From Caulobacter ginsengisoli (GTDB taxonomy: Bacteria; Pseudomonadota; Alphaproteobacteria; Caulobacterales; Caulobacteraceae): DNA of 64,000 bases. Below are positions 54,651-63,030 of this stretch, piece by piece; positions within the stretch are counted from its first letter, which is position 1; each line of letters starts with the position of its first letter. The translations under genes were made by a program, and so were the position numbers. The notes beneath the pieces were generated by a model. The model was given only the letters and a program-made list of their open reading frames with translations. It ran no database searches and was not told the DNA's origin. The stretch is taken from assembly GCF_030814835.1 (NCBI RefSeq), contig NZ_JAUSVS010000008.1, forward strand, positions 62,001-126,000, read 5' to 3'.

Positions 54651-55312
54651 GCCTGACCCTGGCGCTGGAAACCTCGTCCGGCCGGTTCGCCGTGGCGGTG
54701 GGGCGCGATGACGCGGTCCTCTACAACTCGCTGGCCGACTGCGAGAAGGGCCCCGAGCGCGACCTGGCCTGGGCCGTCCGCCGGGCGCTCGACCAGGCGG
54801 GCGCCGCGCCGACCGACCTCTCCCGGCTGGTCGTCGACATCGGCCCTGGCGGCCTGGGCTCGGTGCGGGGCGGGGTGACCTTCGCCAACGCCCTGGCCTT
54901 CGCCCTGAGCCTGCCCATCGCCGCCTTCAACTATTTCGAGATCGTCGCCCACGAAGCCGGTCCGCTCGACCGGCCCTTGCTCGTCGCCCTGCCGGCGGCC
55001 GGCGGCGACGGCTATGCCGGGCTGATCCGCGCGGGCCAGGTGGTCGGCATGCGGTTCGGCCCGCTCGGCGAGATCATGCGCCAGGCCGCCGGCGAGGCTC
55101 CCGCCCTGGCGGTAGCCGGCCGGCTGCGGGGCCGGCTGGGTGAGTTCCTGCCCGACGTCGAGCGCACCGACACCGGCATCGAGGCGCCCGATCCCGCCAG
55201 CCTGCTCGCCCTCGTCCGGCTGCATCCCGACCGCGTCGGCGCGCCCGGCCAGCCGGTCGAGCCCCTCAACGAAACCTCGCCAGTATTCCATGGGGGGGTG
55301 TTCCATGACTGA
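54647..55312 (+). CDS. tsaB: t6A biosynthesis protein TsaB
   Basis: A 221-residue ASKHA-fold protein lacking the full active site, which forms the scaffold for TsaD and TsaE. LTLALETSSGRFAVAV and VVDIGPGGLGSVRGGVTFANALA match TsaB. The ATG overlaps the tsaE stop (ATGA), and the C-terminus overlaps tsaC by 8 nt. Confidence 0.93.
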   Translation: MSLTLALETSSGRFAVAVGRDDAVLYNSLADCEKGPERDLAWAVRRALDQAGAAPTDLSRLVVDIGPGGLGSVRGGVTFANALAFALSLPIAAFNYFEIVAHEAGPLDRPLLVALPAAGGDGYAGLIRAGQVVGMRFGPLGEIMRQAAGEAPALAVAGRLRGRLGEFLPDVERTDTGIEAPDPASLLALVRLHPDRVGAPGQPVEPLNETSPVFHGGVFHD

Positions 55313-55892
55313 AGCCCAGATCGCGGCCTGCCTGACCAATGGCGGCGTGGTGGTCGTGCCCACCGACACCGTCTACGGCCTGGCCGCCTCGCCGCTCCAC
55401 CCGGAAGCGGTCGAGCGCATCTTCGCGCTCAAGGCCCGGCCGCACGCGGTCAATCTGCCGATCATGGTCGCCGATCCCGCCGCCCTGATCGACCTGGGCC
55501 TGGCGATCAATCCCCGCGCCGCCCACCTGCTGGCCTCGCCCCTGGTGCCCGGCGGCCTGACCCTGGTCCTGGGCTTTGTCGAAGGCCCCCGCCCCCGCTG
55601 GCTGGCCGGGCGCGAGGAGGTGGCCGTCCGCATTCCCGACGACGCGCGGCTGCTCTCGATCCTGCGGCTGACCGGCCCCCTGCTGGTCACCAGCGCCAAC
55701 GCCCATGGGGCCGGGAGCGCCGAAACCCTCGACGAGGTGCTGGCCCAGCTGGCCGGCAAGCCGGACCTGGCCATCGATGGGGGCGTGCTGCACACCACGC
55801 CCTCGACCCTGGTCAACTGCCGCACCGACCCGCCGACCGTCGAGCGGCTGGGCGCCATCCCCGCCGAGACCATCGCGGAGTATCTGGCATGA
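55305..55892 (+). CDS. tsaC: Threonylcarbamoyl-AMP synthase TsaC (YrdC-type)
   Basis: A 195-residue protein that makes threonylcarbamoyl-adenylate from Thr, bicarbonate and ATP. VVVVPTDTVYGLAASP is the substrate loop; IFALKARPHAVNLPIMVAD and GPLLVTSANAHG are family motifs. It is the short YrdC form, without the C-terminal Sua5 domain. GGGGGG lies before the ATG. The stop overlaps the tsaD start by 4 nt. Confidence 0.93.
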   Translation: MTEAQIAACLTNGGVVVVPTDTVYGLAASPLHPEAVERIFALKARPHAVNLPIMVADPAALIDLGLAINPRAAHLLASPLVPGGLTLVLGFVEGPRPRWLAGREEVAVRIPDDARLLSILRLTGPLLVTSANAHGAGSAETLDEVLAQLAGKPDLAIDGGVLHTTPSTLVNCRTDPPTVERLGAIPAETIAEYLA

Positions 55893-56884
55893 GCGGCCGG
55901 CTGATCCTGGGCATCGAATCCTCCTGCGACGACACCGCCGCCGCCCTGGTCACGGAAAGCGGCGAGGTGCTGGCCTCGGTGATCGCCGCGCAGGAGGAGG
56001 TGCACAACGCCTTTGGCGGCGTCTATCCCGAGTTCGCCAGCCGCGCCCATGTGGTCTCGGTGATCCCGACCATCGAGAAGGTGATGGCCGACGCCGGCGC
56101 CACGCCCGCCGACCTCGCCGCCATCGGGGTGACACGGGGCCCCGGCCTGATTGGCTCGCTGCTGGTCGGCCTCAACACCGCCGCCGGCCTGGGCGTCGGC
56201 TGGAACGTGCCGGTGATCGGGGTCAACCATCTGCGTGGCCACCTGCGCAGCGCCGACCTGGAGCAGGCGCGGGTGAAGTATCCGGCCATCATCCTTCTGG
56301 TCTCGGGCGGCCACAGCATCCTGGCCCGGATGACCGGCCCCGGCGAGATCGCCATGCTGGGCACGACCCGCGACGACTCGGTCGGCGAGGCCTTCGACAA
56401 GGTCGGCCGGATGCTGGGCCTGCCCTTCCCCGCCGGCCCGGCCATGGACCGCCTGGCCGCCCAGGGGCAGCCGCTGTTCAAGTTCCCTCGGCCGATGATC
56501 AACGAAGGCCTGGAATTCTCCTTCTCGGGCCTCAAGTCGTCGGTCGCCCGCCACATGGAAAAGCATCCCGACGCCCGGCTCGAGGATGTCGCCGCCTCCT
56601 TCGTCGCCGCCTGCCTGGACGTTCTGGAGGCCAAGTGCCGCCTGGCCCTGACCGAGCATCCCTCGACGGCCCTGGTGGTGGTCGGCGGCGTCTCGGCCAG
56701 CCCGCCGCTGCGGGCCCGGATGGCGGCGATGTGCGAGGGCCTTGGGGTGGAGCTCTGCCTGCCGCCCCTGCGCTGGTCGACCGACAACGCCGCGATGATC
56801 GCCCTGGCCGCCTGGGACTACCTGCGCGCCGGGCTGTATCCGCCGGCCGTGCCGCAGGTGCGGTTGCCGATTACGCAGTACTGA
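55889..56884 (+). CDS. tsaD: tRNA N6-adenosine threonylcarbamoyltransferase TsaD
   Basis: A 331-residue ASKHA enzyme that transfers the threonylcarbamoyl group to A37 of tRNA. ILGIESSCDDTAAALV begins it. The metal-binding histidines are in HLRGH (114 and 118), and VSGGHSILARM and DDSVGEAFDKVGRML follow. With tsaE, tsaB and tsaC directly upstream, all dedicated t6A genes stand in one operon. Its end overlaps the P450 gene by 14 nt on the other strand. Confidence 0.96.
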   Translation: MSGRLILGIESSCDDTAAALVTESGEVLASVIAAQEEVHNAFGGVYPEFASRAHVVSVIPTIEKVMADAGATPADLAAIGVTRGPGLIGSLLVGLNTAAGLGVGWNVPVIGVNHLRGHLRSADLEQARVKYPAIILLVSGGHSILARMTGPGEIAMLGTTRDDSVGEAFDKVGRMLGLPFPAGPAMDRLAAQGQPLFKFPRPMINEGLEFSFSGLKSSVARHMEKHPDARLEDVAASFVAACLDVLEAKCRLALTEHPSTALVVVGGVSASPPLRARMAAMCEGLGVELCLPPLRWSTDNAAMIALAAWDYLRAGLYPPAVPQVRLPITQY

Positions 56885-58247
56885 CCGGGGTCAGCACAAA
56901 CCACGGCTCATGGTCCGGCGCCGTGGTCACGGTCGAGACCGGAATCACCGGAACCTCGCTCTCCAGCGAAAGCTCGAACTTCGTCAGCAGCCGGGCCAAC
57001 AGCACCGAGGCTTCGGCGATGGAAAAGCTTGCGCCGATACAGATGCGCGGGCCGGCCGCGAACGGCAGGAAGGCTTCCTCGGTCAGATAGGCCTGCGGCT
57101 TGCCGGCGAAGCGGTCGGGCATGAAGGCCGTGGGGTTGTCCCAGAACTTGCGGTGGCGGTGCATGACCCAGGGGCTGATCCAGGCCAGCACGCCCGGCTT
57201 CATCTCATGGCCGGCGATGGTCACCGGCCGCTTGATCTCGCGGATCAGCACGGCGACCGGCGGATAGAGCCGCAGGGCCTCGAACAGGGTCTGGCGCAGC
57301 CGGGGCCAGGCGGCCAGGTCCTCCAGGCTGTTCACGCGCTCGGGCGGGTGGGCGATGACCTCGGCGCGGATGCGGGCCTGCTCGATCGGGTCGAGGCCGA
57401 GCAGATAGACCGTCCAGAACAGCAGCCGCGAGGTGGTCTCGAAGCCGGCCACCAGCATGGTGGCGCACTGATCGCGGATCTCGGCGTTGTCCAGCCCCTC
57501 GCCGGTCTCGGGGTCGCGGGCGGCCAGCAGCAGGTCGAGCAGATCGCCATGACCGGGCTGGCCGGCGGCCCGCCGCTCGGCGACCAGGGCGTCGACCTGG
57601 GCGAACCAGGCCTTCTGGAACCGCCGCCGGCGGCCGCCCACCCAGGGGGTGAAGTCATGCTCATGCCGCGCCATGCCGTCGAACACGGTCGGGCGGCCGG
57701 GCCCGGCGATGTAGTCGCGCACCATGGCCGCCATGCCGCTGCGGTCGTCGTCGACCTGCATCGAGAACAGCGCCCGCATCACCGCGTCCAGCGCCGTGCG
57801 ATGAAACTCCGCCGACAGGTTGGCCCGTCCCTGCCCGGCTAACCGGCTCACCAGGTTGTCGGCCGCGGCGGCGAAATGCGGGATCAGGTCGCCGACCCGG
57901 GTGGGGCTGAACAGCGGGGCCAGCATCCGCCGCTGGCGCTTCCACTCCTCGCCCTCGGCCAGCAGCACCCCCGCCCCGCCCAGCGGCCGGATCGGGCGGA
58001 TGAAGGCGGCGGGCCGCGCATAGGTCCCGCTGCGGTCGGCCAGCACCGCCCGGGCGTCGGCCGGATCGCCCAGCAGGATGCTGTCCTGGCCCAGCACCCG
58101 GCCGCGCGTGGTCAGCTCATCGAAATGCCGCTCGGCCCAGACCCCGGCGATATTGCTGGTCATGCCCCGCACCAGCTTCCAGACCGGCAGGTCCCTGGCG
58201 TGCACCGGCGGGGCGGGCGGGATGATCGGCCGGTTGGGGGCGTCCAT
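56871..58247 (-). CDS. Cytochrome P450
   Basis: A 458-residue heme monooxygenase. The I-helix has AGFETTSR, the K-helix EALR, and the heme loop FAAGPRICIGASFSIAEA with the axial Cys. Length and motifs fit bacterial class I enzymes, which need a ferredoxin; none is in the window. The substrate is unknown. A 10-bp dyad lies 18 nt upstream of the start. Its 3' end overlaps tsaD by 14 nt on the opposite strand. Confidence 0.95.
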   Translation of the reverse strand: MDAPNRPIIPPAPPVHARDLPVWKLVRGMTSNIAGVWAERHFDELTTRGRVLGQDSILLGDPADARAVLADRSGTYARPAAFIRPIRPLGGAGVLLAEGEEWKRQRRMLAPLFSPTRVGDLIPHFAAAADNLVSRLAGQGRANLSAEFHRTALDAVMRALFSMQVDDDRSGMAAMVRDYIAGPGRPTVFDGMARHEHDFTPWVGGRRRRFQKAWFAQVDALVAERRAAGQPGHGDLLDLLLAARDPETGEGLDNAEIRDQCATMLVAGFETTSRLLFWTVYLLGLDPIEQARIRAEVIAHPPERVNSLEDLAAWPRLRQTLFEALRLYPPVAVLIREIKRPVTIAGHEMKPGVLAWISPWVMHRHRKFWDNPTAFMPDRFAGKPQAYLTEEAFLPFAAGPRICIGASFSIAEASVLLARLLTKFELSLESEVPVIPVSTVTTAPDHEPWFVLTPVSTA

Positions 58248-58264
58248 GGCGGCGCCTTTGCGCT

Positions 58265-58290
58265 TCTGCTGACATGATGCTGTCAGCAGA
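58265..58290. promoter_or_regulatory. Perfect 10-bp dyad upstream of the P450 gene
   Basis: TCTGCTGACA and TGTCAGCAGA form perfect 10-bp arms around TGATGC. The dyad begins 18 nt from the P450 start and is 46 nt from the divergent GFA gene. The size and symmetry fit a TetR-family operator. No TetR gene is next to it. Confidence 0.6.
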
Positions 58291-58335
58291 GTGGGTTCAG
58301 TTTGTCCCTGTTAGCCCGTCGCGGGAGCGGTTCCA

Positions 58336-58740
58336 ATGCTGAAAACCTATCATGGAAGCTGCCATTGCCAGGCGGTGCGCTGGGAGGTCGATCTTGATCT
58401 CGCGGCGGGAACCAGCCGGTGCAACTGCTCGATCTGCGCCAAGGGCCGGGCCTGGGAGGCCCTGGTCAAGCCGGCCGCCTTCCGCCTGCTCAGCGACGAG
58501 GCGGCGCTGGCCGACTACCAGTTCGGCTCGATGGCCGGCCACCACCTGTTCTGCCGCGTCTGCGGGATCCGCTCGTTCGGACGCGGCTATGTCGAGGCGA
58601 TCGGCGGGGACTATGTCGCCATCTTCGTCGCCTGCCTGGACGACATCAGTCCCCAGGAACTGGCCCAGGCGCCGGTGACCTACATGGACGGCCGCCACGA
58701 CAACTGGCAGGCCGAGCCGGCGGTGACCGGCCACCTCTGA
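58336..58740 (+). CDS. GFA / CENP-V family zinc-binding protein
   Basis: A 134-residue protein with the zinc ligands of the GFA (glutathione-dependent formaldehyde-activating enzyme-like) fold: [19 protein letters not shown] and HLFCRVCGI. Some relatives act on glutathione adducts; most have no proven role. The ATG at 58336 is divergent from the P450 gene. Confidence 0.9.
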   Translation: MLKTYHGSCHCQAVRWEVDLDLAAGTSRCNCSICAKGRAWEALVKPAAFRLLSDEAALADYQFGSMAGHHLFCRVCGIRSFGRGYVEAIGGDYVAIFVACLDDISPQELAQAPVTYMDGRHDNWQAEPAVTGHL

Positions 58741-58747
58741 CGGGCCA

Positions 58748-58767
58748 CCCTGTCACTAGTGTCAGCT
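58748..58767. promoter_or_regulatory. Second lux-box-like element upstream of the TonB receptor
   Basis: CCCTGTCACTAGTGTCAGCT has the CT-N12-AG frame of lux-type boxes and a CTAG centre. It matches the box at 62995-63014 at 14 of 20 positions, including TC-CTAGTG in the middle. It lies 79 nt before the TonB receptor start. Dyad symmetry is less perfect than in the other box. Confidence 0.5.
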
Positions 58768-58846
58768 TGTCGGCATCCCTGCCGGCCTCATCCTTCGCCT
58801 CCATGGTGTGGGCCCCGTCAAGAGGGTCCCGAGGGAGGACCACAGG

Positions 58847-61315
58847 ATGCGTAACTCACAGTCTTTACGAGCTTTTCTGGCGCTGGGCGTCTGCGCCGGC
58901 GCGCTGCTGACGGGCGGGGAGGCTCTGGCCCAAACACCTGTTGCGACCCCGCCGCCGGCCGATGCGGCGCCGACCGTGGACACCATCATCGTCACCGCCC
59001 AGCGCCGTGAGGAAACCGCCAACAGCGTCGGCATGGGCATCCAGGCCTTCAAGGGCGATGACCTGGAGACCCTGCGGGTCACCGACGCCAAGGACCTGTC
59101 GACCGTGGCCCCCAGCTTCAGCGTCAGCCAGGGCTATCAGGGGGTGCCGATCTACACCCTGCGCGGAATCGGCTTCAACACCATCAACCTGTCGGCCACC
59201 TCCACGGTGGGGACCTATGTCGACGAGGTCGCCTACGCCTATCCGTTCATGAACACCGGGCCGCTCTACGACCTGGAGCGGGTCGAGGTGCTCAAAGGGC
59301 CGCAAGGCACCCTCTATGGCCGCAACACCACCGCCGGCCTGATCGATTTCGTCACCCGCAAGCCAACCGAGACCTTCGCCGCGGGCGTCACCGGGGAGCT
59401 GGGAAACTACAGGACTCGCAATTTCGACGGCTTCATCAGCGGCCCGCTGGGCGACAAGGCGCAGGGGCGCCTCGCCTTCCGCAGCGACGACAGCGATGAG
59501 GGCTGGCAGGTCAGCAACACCCGCGGCGAGCGGCTGGGCGAGATCCACCGCTGGGGCGCGCGCGGCACGCTGGCCCTACAGCCCGCCGATGGCTTCGATG
59601 TCGAGCTGTCGCTGTCGGGGTGGCGCAACAACTCCGACACCCTGGCCGCCCAGGCCATCGGCTTCACCCCCAATACCACGCCGGGCGGCCCTTCGCCCGT
59701 CGCCCTGTTCAACGCACCGGGCCTGGCGAGCTATGTCTCCACCCACATGCCGACCGACGCCGCCCAGGCCGACTGGGCCCCGGCCTCGCTGCGCACCGCC
59801 GATATCGGCACGGGGCTGGGCATCCATCAGCCGCTGAAGGAGAACGACGACTTCTATGCCGGCCGTCTGAAAATGACCTGGGACGTCGGCGACAATATGC
59901 GGCTGGTCTCGCTGACCGGCTATAACCGCCTGACCCGCGACGCCACCTTCGACTGGAGCGGCGCGCCCTATGACATCCTGATCCAGCGGGCCGAGGGCGA
60001 GATCAAGTCGGTGTCCGAAGAGCTGCGGCTGGAGGGCGACAGCGATCGCGGCCACTGGCTGGTCGGCGGCTATTACGGCCGCGACGAGATCACCGACGGC
60101 AACCGCACCCTGCTGGGCGACAACGCCAATGTCGGCTTCATCCGCTTCTACACGGCCACCCTGCTGGGCAGCCCGTTCAACACCGGCGGCTACACCCCGC
60201 TGCAGGCCAGCCAGGCCTTCCGCACCTACGAAGACATCGGCCTCTTGGAGACCACCACCTGGAGCCTCTACGCCAATGCCGACTGGAAGCTGACCGACAG
60301 TCTGAAACTGACCACCGGCCTGCGCTACACCCAGGACAAGCAGGATTTCGAGGGCTGCTCGCGCGACTTCAATTCCAACATGCTGCCCAACGTCAACGTC
60401 ACCAACCGGGCGCTGTTCTTCGGAGTCTACGGCCTGGTGGCGCCGATCACCCAGGGCCAGTGCGTGACCTTCAACCCGGCCACCGCCAGCTTCGGCAAGG
60501 TCAGCTCGACCCTGGACGAGGACAACATCGCCTGGCGCCTGGGCCTGGACTGGACCCCGGCCGAGGGGACCCTGCTCTACGCCTCGATCTCGCGCGGGGC
60601 CAAGGCGGGCGATACGCCCATCAACGCCGCCAACATCTCCACCCAGGACGCCCCGGCCCGCCAGGAACTGCTGCTGGCCTATGAGGGCGGGATCAAGACC
60701 GCCCTCTTCGAGCGGCGGGTGCAACTGAACGCGGCTCTCTTCTACTACGACTACGAGGACAAGCAGCTCAGCGTCTATTTCGCCGACCCGATCTACACGG
60801 CCCTGGCGCGACTCTCGAACATCCCCAACGCCAAGGCTTATGGCCTCGACACGGATGTCACCTGGAGGGTCAACAGCGACCTGACGGCCATCGTCTCGGC
60901 GACCTGGCTGCATACCGAGCTGGAGCAATATATCGGCATCAACGGCGCGGGGGCGGCCCAGGACTTCACCGGCGCGTCCTTCCCCTACAGCCCCAAGTTC
61001 CAGGGCAGCGCCACCCTGATCTGGTCGCGGCCGATCACCGACAATCTGGGCGTCCAGGCGGCGGTCAACGGCCGCTACCAGACCAGGTCCCACGCGGATC
61101 TGGGCGAAGACCCGCGCTTTGCCCTCAAATCCTATGGCCTGCTCAGCGCCAGTTTCGGGGTCCATTCGCTGGACGACCGTTGGGAACTGTCGGTCTGGGG
61201 CCGCAACCTCACCGACGAGTATTATTGGAACTCGGTAGCCAGCAACGCCAACCTGGTGGTGCGCTTCCCGGCCCAGCCCAAGACCTACGGGATGTCGCTC
61301 ACATTCAAGTATTGA
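58847..61315 (+). CDS. TonB-dependent outer-membrane receptor
   Basis: An 822-residue receptor with a signal peptide (RAFLALGVCAGALLTGGEALAQ), a TonB-box/plug start (VDTIIVTAQRREE), plug motifs (LRGIGF, VEVLKGPQGTLYGRNTTAG) and a beta-barrel ending in an aromatic residue (SLTFKY). It would import a large or scarce ligand using TonB energy; the ligand is unknown. The ATG at 58847 has GGGAGGACC upstream. It converges on the luxR-type gene with an 11-nt overlap. Confidence 0.95.
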   Translation: MRNSQSLRAFLALGVCAGALLTGGEALAQTPVATPPPADAAPTVDTIIVTAQRREETANSVGMGIQAFKGDDLETLRVTDAKDLSTVAPSFSVSQGYQGVPIYTLRGIGFNTINLSATSTVGTYVDEVAYAYPFMNTGPLYDLERVEVLKGPQGTLYGRNTTAGLIDFVTRKPTETFAAGVTGELGNYRTRNFDGFISGPLGDKAQGRLAFRSDDSDEGWQVSNTRGERLGEIHRWGARGTLALQPADGFDVELSLSGWRNNSDTLAAQAIGFTPNTTPGGPSPVALFNAPGLASYVSTHMPTDAAQADWAPASLRTADIGTGLGIHQPLKENDDFYAGRLKMTWDVGDNMRLVSLTGYNRLTRDATFDWSGAPYDILIQRAEGEIKSVSEELRLEGDSDRGHWLVGGYYGRDEITDGNRTLLGDNANVGFIRFYTATLLGSPFNTGGYTPLQASQAFRTYEDIGLLETTTWSLYANADWKLTDSLKLTTGLRYTQDKQDFEGCSRDFNSNMLPNVNVTNRALFFGVYGLVAPITQGQCVTFNPATASFGKVSSTLDEDNIAWRLGLDWTPAEGTLLYASISRGAKAGDTPINAANISTQDAPARQELLLAYEGGIKTALFERRVQLNAALFYYDYEDKQLSVYFADPIYTALARLSNIPNAKAYGLDTDVTWRVNSDLTAIVSATWLHTELEQYIGINGAGAAQDFTGASFPYSPKFQGSATLIWSRPITDNLGVQAAVNGRYQTRSHADLGEDPRFALKSYGLLSASFGVHSLDDRWELSVWGRNLTDEYYWNSVASNANLVVRFPAQPKTYGMSLTFKY

Positions 61316-62048
61316 GCCCGCCCACATAGCCCAGCAGGGCCGCGCGATGGGTAGCCTGCGCGCGGCCGGTAGCCTTGAGCTTGGTAGCGGCGTTGCGGAT
61401 ATGGAAGCGGACGGTAGGCACGGCGATATGCATGATCTGGCCGACCTCGGAGTCGGTCTTGCCGGCCGCCGCCCACTTCAGGCACTGGATCTCGCGCCGG
61501 GTCAGGCGGACGGCCGGCTGGGCCTCGCCCACGGCGTCGTTATAGGCCCCGAGCAACCGCATGGCCTGGGCGTGCAGCCGCGGCGCTTCCCGCTCGAAGA
61601 TGGCGCGCACCGGCACGGCTGGATCGGGGGTCGCCCAGACCACCGCCCCGATCACCCCGCCGGTCAGGTAGGTGGGCGCTATGATGGCGCCGGCGACGCC
61701 GTACTCGCCGCTGATGCTGGCCCCGTCCAGGGCTTCCAGGGCCGACATCGGCCGCCAGCTTCCGAAGCGACCCTCGGCGAACCAGAAGGGCTCGGCGCAG
61801 CAGCGGACCGCGTGGATGAACTGGGCGCGCAGGGCGAAGGCTCGCTCGGTCCAGTATTTCAGCTTCGGATCGATCCAGCGGAAAGTGGTCTCGGCCAGCG
61901 GCCGGCCGTCAGGCCCCAGCATGGGGTGGACGTCGCCGATGTCATGGCTTGCCGCCACGTAACCCAGCCCTATCGCCTCCCCCTGGCGGACCGTGGCTCT
62001 GGCCTGGTCGGCGACAAAGGCGAGGTCCTTGGCGCTGGGCGTGTTCAT
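61305..62048 (-). CDS. LuxR-type regulator with autoinducer-binding domain (LuxR solo)
   Basis: A 247-residue protein. The N-terminal ~170 residues fit the autoinducer-binding fold (GLGYVAASHDIGDVHPML, KYWTERAFALRAQFIHAV, FGSWRPMS). The C-terminal LuxR HTH is LTRREIQCLKWAAAGKTDSE and TVRFHIRNAATKLKATGRAQATHRA. No luxI-type synthase is seen in the window. The ATG overlaps the stop of the DUF2236 gene (ATGA). It may sense an acyl-homoserine lactone or another hydrophobic signal. Confidence 0.88.
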   Translation of the reverse strand: MNTPSAKDLAFVADQARATVRQGEAIGLGYVAASHDIGDVHPMLGPDGRPLAETTFRWIDPKLKYWTERAFALRAQFIHAVRCCAEPFWFAEGRFGSWRPMSALEALDGASISGEYGVAGAIIAPTYLTGGVIGAVVWATPDPAVPVRAIFEREAPRLHAQAMRLLGAYNDAVGEAQPAVRLTRREIQCLKWAAAGKTDSEVGQIMHIAVPTVRFHIRNAATKLKATGRAQATHRAALLGYVGGLNT

Positions 62049-62959
62049 GGGTGGCGGTAGAGATACTCCGGCGGCAGGCCCATGCGGACGCAGGCCTGGG
62101 CGGGCGGGGCGGCCTTGATGACCAGGCGGTCCGACGCCTTGCCGGCCATCGCGACCAGCCACGTCTGCCAGGGCTTCAGGCCATAGGAGGCATCCAGCCC
62201 CAGGATGTCCCTTGTCCAGCCCGGCAGGATGTCGATCGCCGCCCGCATCAGCACCGGCTGCATGAGGCGCAGCGGCCCCGGCAACGCGGCTGTGCGTTTC
62301 ATGATGTCGAGGAATTCGAAGACGATTTCCGACCGCTCCAGCTTGGGCCGCATCGCTTCAAACTGCGCCTCCAGCTCGGCCTCCGAGCCCGGGGCGCCGG
62401 TGGCGCCGTAGAGCTTCGCCGCCGGGGCGGCCTCGGCATAGAAGCGGTCCCGCTCGGCCTGGCTCAGCGGCCGCACGAAGCGGTGGTAGGCGTTCATGAA
62501 GCCGAAGGAGGCGGTGGCCTGCACCCAGTCCAGCAGTTCCGGATCGCTGGCTCCGTAGGCGACGCCGGCCGGGGTCTGGCCCTTCACCCTGGCGTGCATG
62601 CGCCCGACGCCGGCGATCATCTTCTCGGCCGCGCTCCGGGGTCCATAGACGGTCATCATCGCCGCCAGCCCCGTGCGCTGCATGCGCGGCAGGGGATCGG
62701 TGCGGAAGCTGGTGTGATCCCAGACCCCCGAGCGCACCCGCGGCTCGGCCAGTTCCAGCAGCACGGCGGTGATGCCGCCGATATAGAGGGCGATGGGGTT
62801 CTTGAAGACCCGCCAGGACACCGAGTCCGGCGCCGCCAGGGCCGCCTCCCCCGCCGGGGCGGTGAAGTCGACGGTCGGCATGCCCTTGCCCGACGCATAG
62901 CCGCTGGCGGCCGCGTCGAGGCGGGACTGGAGGGGCTTAGGCAGCGTCGCGGTCTTCAT
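62045..62959 (-). CDS. DUF2236 / MpaB-like oxygenase family protein
   Basis: A 304-residue protein resembling the DUF2236 family (related to MpaB and latex-clearing proteins, heme enzymes that cut prenyl chains): SVSWRVFKNPIALYIGGITAVLLELAEPRVRSGVWDHT, then TGLAAMMTVYGPRSAAEKMI and PELLDWVQATASFGFMNAYHRF. The sequence alone does not prove heme binding or a substrate. It leads a coupled pair with the luxR-type gene, and the lux-box-like dyad lies 35 nt upstream. Confidence 0.85.
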   Translation of the reverse strand: MKTATLPKPLQSRLDAAASGYASGKGMPTVDFTAPAGEAALAAPDSVSWRVFKNPIALYIGGITAVLLELAEPRVRSGVWDHTSFRTDPLPRMQRTGLAAMMTVYGPRSAAEKMIAGVGRMHARVKGQTPAGVAYGASDPELLDWVQATASFGFMNAYHRFVRPLSQAERDRFYAEAAPAAKLYGATGAPGSEAELEAQFEAMRPKLERSEIVFEFLDIMKRTAALPGPLRLMQPVLMRAAIDILPGWTRDILGLDASYGLKPWQTWLVAMAGKASDRLVIKAAPPAQACVRMGLPPEYLYRHP

Positions 62960-62994
62960 GTCCCGACAATGTGTCGAGGCGGCCCGCTAAGGCA

Positions 62995-63014
62995 ACCTAT
63001 CGCTAGTGATAGGT
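62995..63014. promoter_or_regulatory. Lux-box-like palindrome upstream of the DUF2236/luxR operon
   Basis: ACCTATCGCTAGTGATAGGT is a 20-bp near-perfect inverted repeat: nine of ten pairs match around CTAG. It has the ACCT...AGGT ends and length of known lux boxes and lies 36-55 nt upstream of the DUF2236 start, a normal activator position. The LuxR-type regulator encoded in the same operon is the obvious candidate binder (inference). Confidence 0.65.
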
Positions 63015-63030
63015 CGATCAGCCCGCCAAA

